Source of the DNA: JALXCG01 sp026991065 [NCBI: Gemmatimonadota bacterium]
GTDB lineage: Bacteria; GCA-2686955
Assembly (NCBI GenBank): GCA_026991065.1
Contig: JALXCG010000184.1
Location: forward strand, 1 to 7,550
DNA length: 7,550 bases
Reading direction: 5' to 3'
Both the position numbers and the translations under genes were made by a program. Below the pieces are notes generated by a model. That model saw nothing but the letters and a program-made list of their open reading frames with translations, was not told the origin of the DNA and did no database searches. Shown here in pieces: positions 6,355 through 7,550 of this stretch; position 1 is the first letter of the stretch, and each line of letters begins with the position of its first letter.

Positions 6355-7026
6355 TCAGCGTACCCCATAGCTCTGTTCGATTGATTCCGATTCGCCACGC
6401 AACTCGAAAACCCAGCGATTTCCAACAGCCAAAGGAAAGTAGTCGGACCCATACAGAACCCCGTCGCGGGTTTGATTGCCGCGGATGTCAGAACCCTTCA
6501 AAGTGGCTTTTCGCAGGAAACGGTTGTCGCGGCGGTCGACCGCCACAATGCCCACGTCCGGTGCGAAGAAGAAACTCGCATCTCCGTATTCTTGATTGCT
6601 TTGCCGGACAATCTCCAGGCAATGGTCGAAGCGAGTTCCAGCCGCCTCGATGGTTGTGTCGGCGGCGGACACTGTCCATGTGATGATCTCTGTCACTGTA
6701 CCACTGCCCGGAACGGATAGCTGCACAGTGTCCGCCCAGCTCTCGCCCAGGGGAGCAGGAATCGAGATGAAGGGATCACTGAGTAGCACTTCGAGCAGAT
6801 CGCCATCAACTCCAGCGGGACAAAGAGCACCTCCACAATCACCGTCCAGTCGTGGCGAATCGGCGCTCTTGGCCAGGAGGATCTCTTCGGTACTTCCCTG
6901 GACCAGCCACTGCAGAATAAAGAGATCACTGGGCGCGGCAGGTTCGGTCGGACGAGGCTCGCACGCCGCCCATGCCATTGTTACGATCAGCATCGCCGCG
7001 CGCAGCCCACTGCGTTGCCACTTCAC
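6355..7026 (-). CDS. Putative lipoprotein with PL-VGN-W type motif, function unknown
   Basis: This gives 223 residues from a GTG that overlaps the asnS TGA as GTGA (7023-7026), with no Shine-Dalgarno. The N-terminus (K-W-Q-R, hydrophobic 10-18, A-A-C at 20-22) looks like a lipoprotein signal with Cys22 as the lipidation site. Trp at -3 is unusual, so lipidation is uncertain. The mature part starts with a Pro/Glu linker and has a close Cys pair (64 and 69). Around 136-161 it has H-C-L-E-I-V and F-A-P-D-V-G-I-V, which in my recollection usually close a domain found in lipoproteins of FCB-type bacteria. [10 protein letters not shown] follows at 196-205, a motif that usually opens that domain, and the protein ends 18 residues later. 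It may therefore be a rearranged or truncated two-domain protein. It probably sits in the outer or inner membrane facing the periplasm. No function can be assigned. Confidence 0.75.
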   Translation of the reverse strand: MKWQRSGLRAAMLIVTMAWAACEPRPTEPAAPSDLFILQWLVQGSTEEILLAKSADSPRLDGDCGGALCPAGVDGDLLEVLLSDPFISIPAPLGESWADTVQLSVPGSGTVTEIITWTVSAADTTIEAAGTRFDHCLEIVRQSNQEYGDASFFFAPDVGIVAVDRRDNRFLRKATLKGSDIRGNQTRDGVLYGSDYFPLAVGNRWVFELRGESESIEQSYGVR

Positions 7027-7550
7027 GGAGTCAGCCGTTGCATCGTTCGGGCGAATGGGATCGCCTCACGCAGATGATCAAGCCCGCAAATCCAAGCAAC
7101 GACGCGTTCTAGCCCCATGCCAAAACCACCGTGAGGGACCGAACCGTAACGTCGCAGGTCCTTGAACCACTCAAAGGCCTCGTGTGGCAAACCGTGGGCG
7201 TCGATTGCGCTTTCCAGTTGGCTCAGCTCTTCCATGCGTTGGCCGCCACCGATGATTTCGCCATAGCCTTCGGGAGCTAGCACATCCACGCCCAGAACGC
7301 GCTCAGGATTCTCTGGATCCGGCTTCATGTAGAAGGCTTTGACCTCTTTCGGCCAGTGAGTCACCATGACCGGTCGATCAAAATGGCTGGCGATCACCGT
7401 CTCGTCTCCACCGCCAAGGTCGGCTCCAAAAGGCGTTTCGGTACCCGCGGCGGCCAAGATCTTGAACGCCTCATCGTAAGTTACACGGGGAAAAGGCTCA
7501 GACTCAAGAACTCGCGCCAAGGGGGCCATGTCACGCTCCAGCACGGAAAG
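7023..7550 (-). CDS. asnS: Asparaginyl-tRNA synthetase, C-terminal part (start outside window)
   Basis: The frame is open to the window edge and gives the last 175 residues; E. coli AsnRS has 466. The enzyme activates Asn with ATP and charges tRNA-Asn in the cytoplasm. The visible part is the class II catalytic core: [17 protein letters not shown], then [11 protein letters not shown], then motif 3 G-G-F-G-M-G-L-E-R (141-149), and R-E-A-I-P-F-A-R near the end. The T-H-W-P-K and A-F-Y-M-K segments and the R-E-A-I-P-F ending indicate AsnRS rather than AspRS or LysRS. The common P-F-P-R at the end reads P-F-A-R here. The TGA overlaps the next gene's GTG by 4 bp, so the synthetase seems to head the transport operon, or at least to be translated directly before it. 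Confidence 0.95.
   Translation of the reverse strand, partial: LSVLERDMAPLARVLESEPFPRVTYDEAFKILAAAGTETPFGADLGGGDETVIASHFDRPVMVTHWPKEVKAFYMKPDPENPERVLGVDVLAPEGYGEIIGGGQRMEELSQLESAIDAHGLPHEAFEWFKDLRRYGSVPHGGFGMGLERVVAWICGLDHLREAIPFARTMQRLTP

Noticed and set aside
1429-7550. Cobalamin riboswitch or promoter inside the operon
   Set aside because: There is no intergenic space large enough, and I saw no B12-box-like sequence; a leader would be upstream of asnS.

Overview
The window looks like chromosomal DNA from a Gram-negative bacterium of moderately high GC. It has a TonB-dependent-type outer-membrane receptor, a periplasmic binding protein, an inner-membrane permease with its ATPase, a probable lipoprotein, and a solitary FlgD-type Ig domain. 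FlgD-like Ig domains, 'PL-VGN-W' lipoproteins and collagen-like surface proteins together suggest the FCB superphylum or a neighbour (for example Eisenbacteria, Latescibacteria or Gemmatimonadetes-like lineages). That placement is an inference from protein style, not a measurement.

Left part, plus strand (1-1200): the 3' portion of a gene for a surface protein with a Gly-X-Y collagen-like stretch, built from nearly identical 81-bp units. A Gly/Tyr/Ser-rich repetitive stalk and a conserved-looking C-terminal globular domain follow. Its stop at 1101 is followed by two perfect stem-loops, the second a good rho-independent terminator. Positions 1201-1428 hold no supportable gene.

Right part, minus strand (7550 down to 1429): seven genes packed head to tail. 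In transcription order they are the C-terminal part of asparaginyl-tRNA synthetase (asnS), a putative lipoprotein of about 223 aa, a small exported FlgD-like Ig-domain protein, a BtuF-type cobalamin-binding protein, a BtuC/FecCD-family permease, a BtuD-type ATPase and a divergent BtuB-like outer-membrane receptor. Four of the six junctions are 4-bp stop/start overlaps (GTGA three times, ATGA once). The other two are gaps of 3 bp and at most 39 bp. This implies one translationally coupled transcription unit in which a housekeeping tRNA synthetase precedes a complete corrinoid-type uptake route. In that route the receptor would bring substrate across the outer membrane, BtuF would capture it in the periplasm, and BtuCD would pump it inward with ATP. 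The two small exported proteins between asnS and btuF have no known role in this pathway and are the most interesting unexplained content. No cobalamin riboswitch is visible; any leader would lie upstream of asnS, outside the window.
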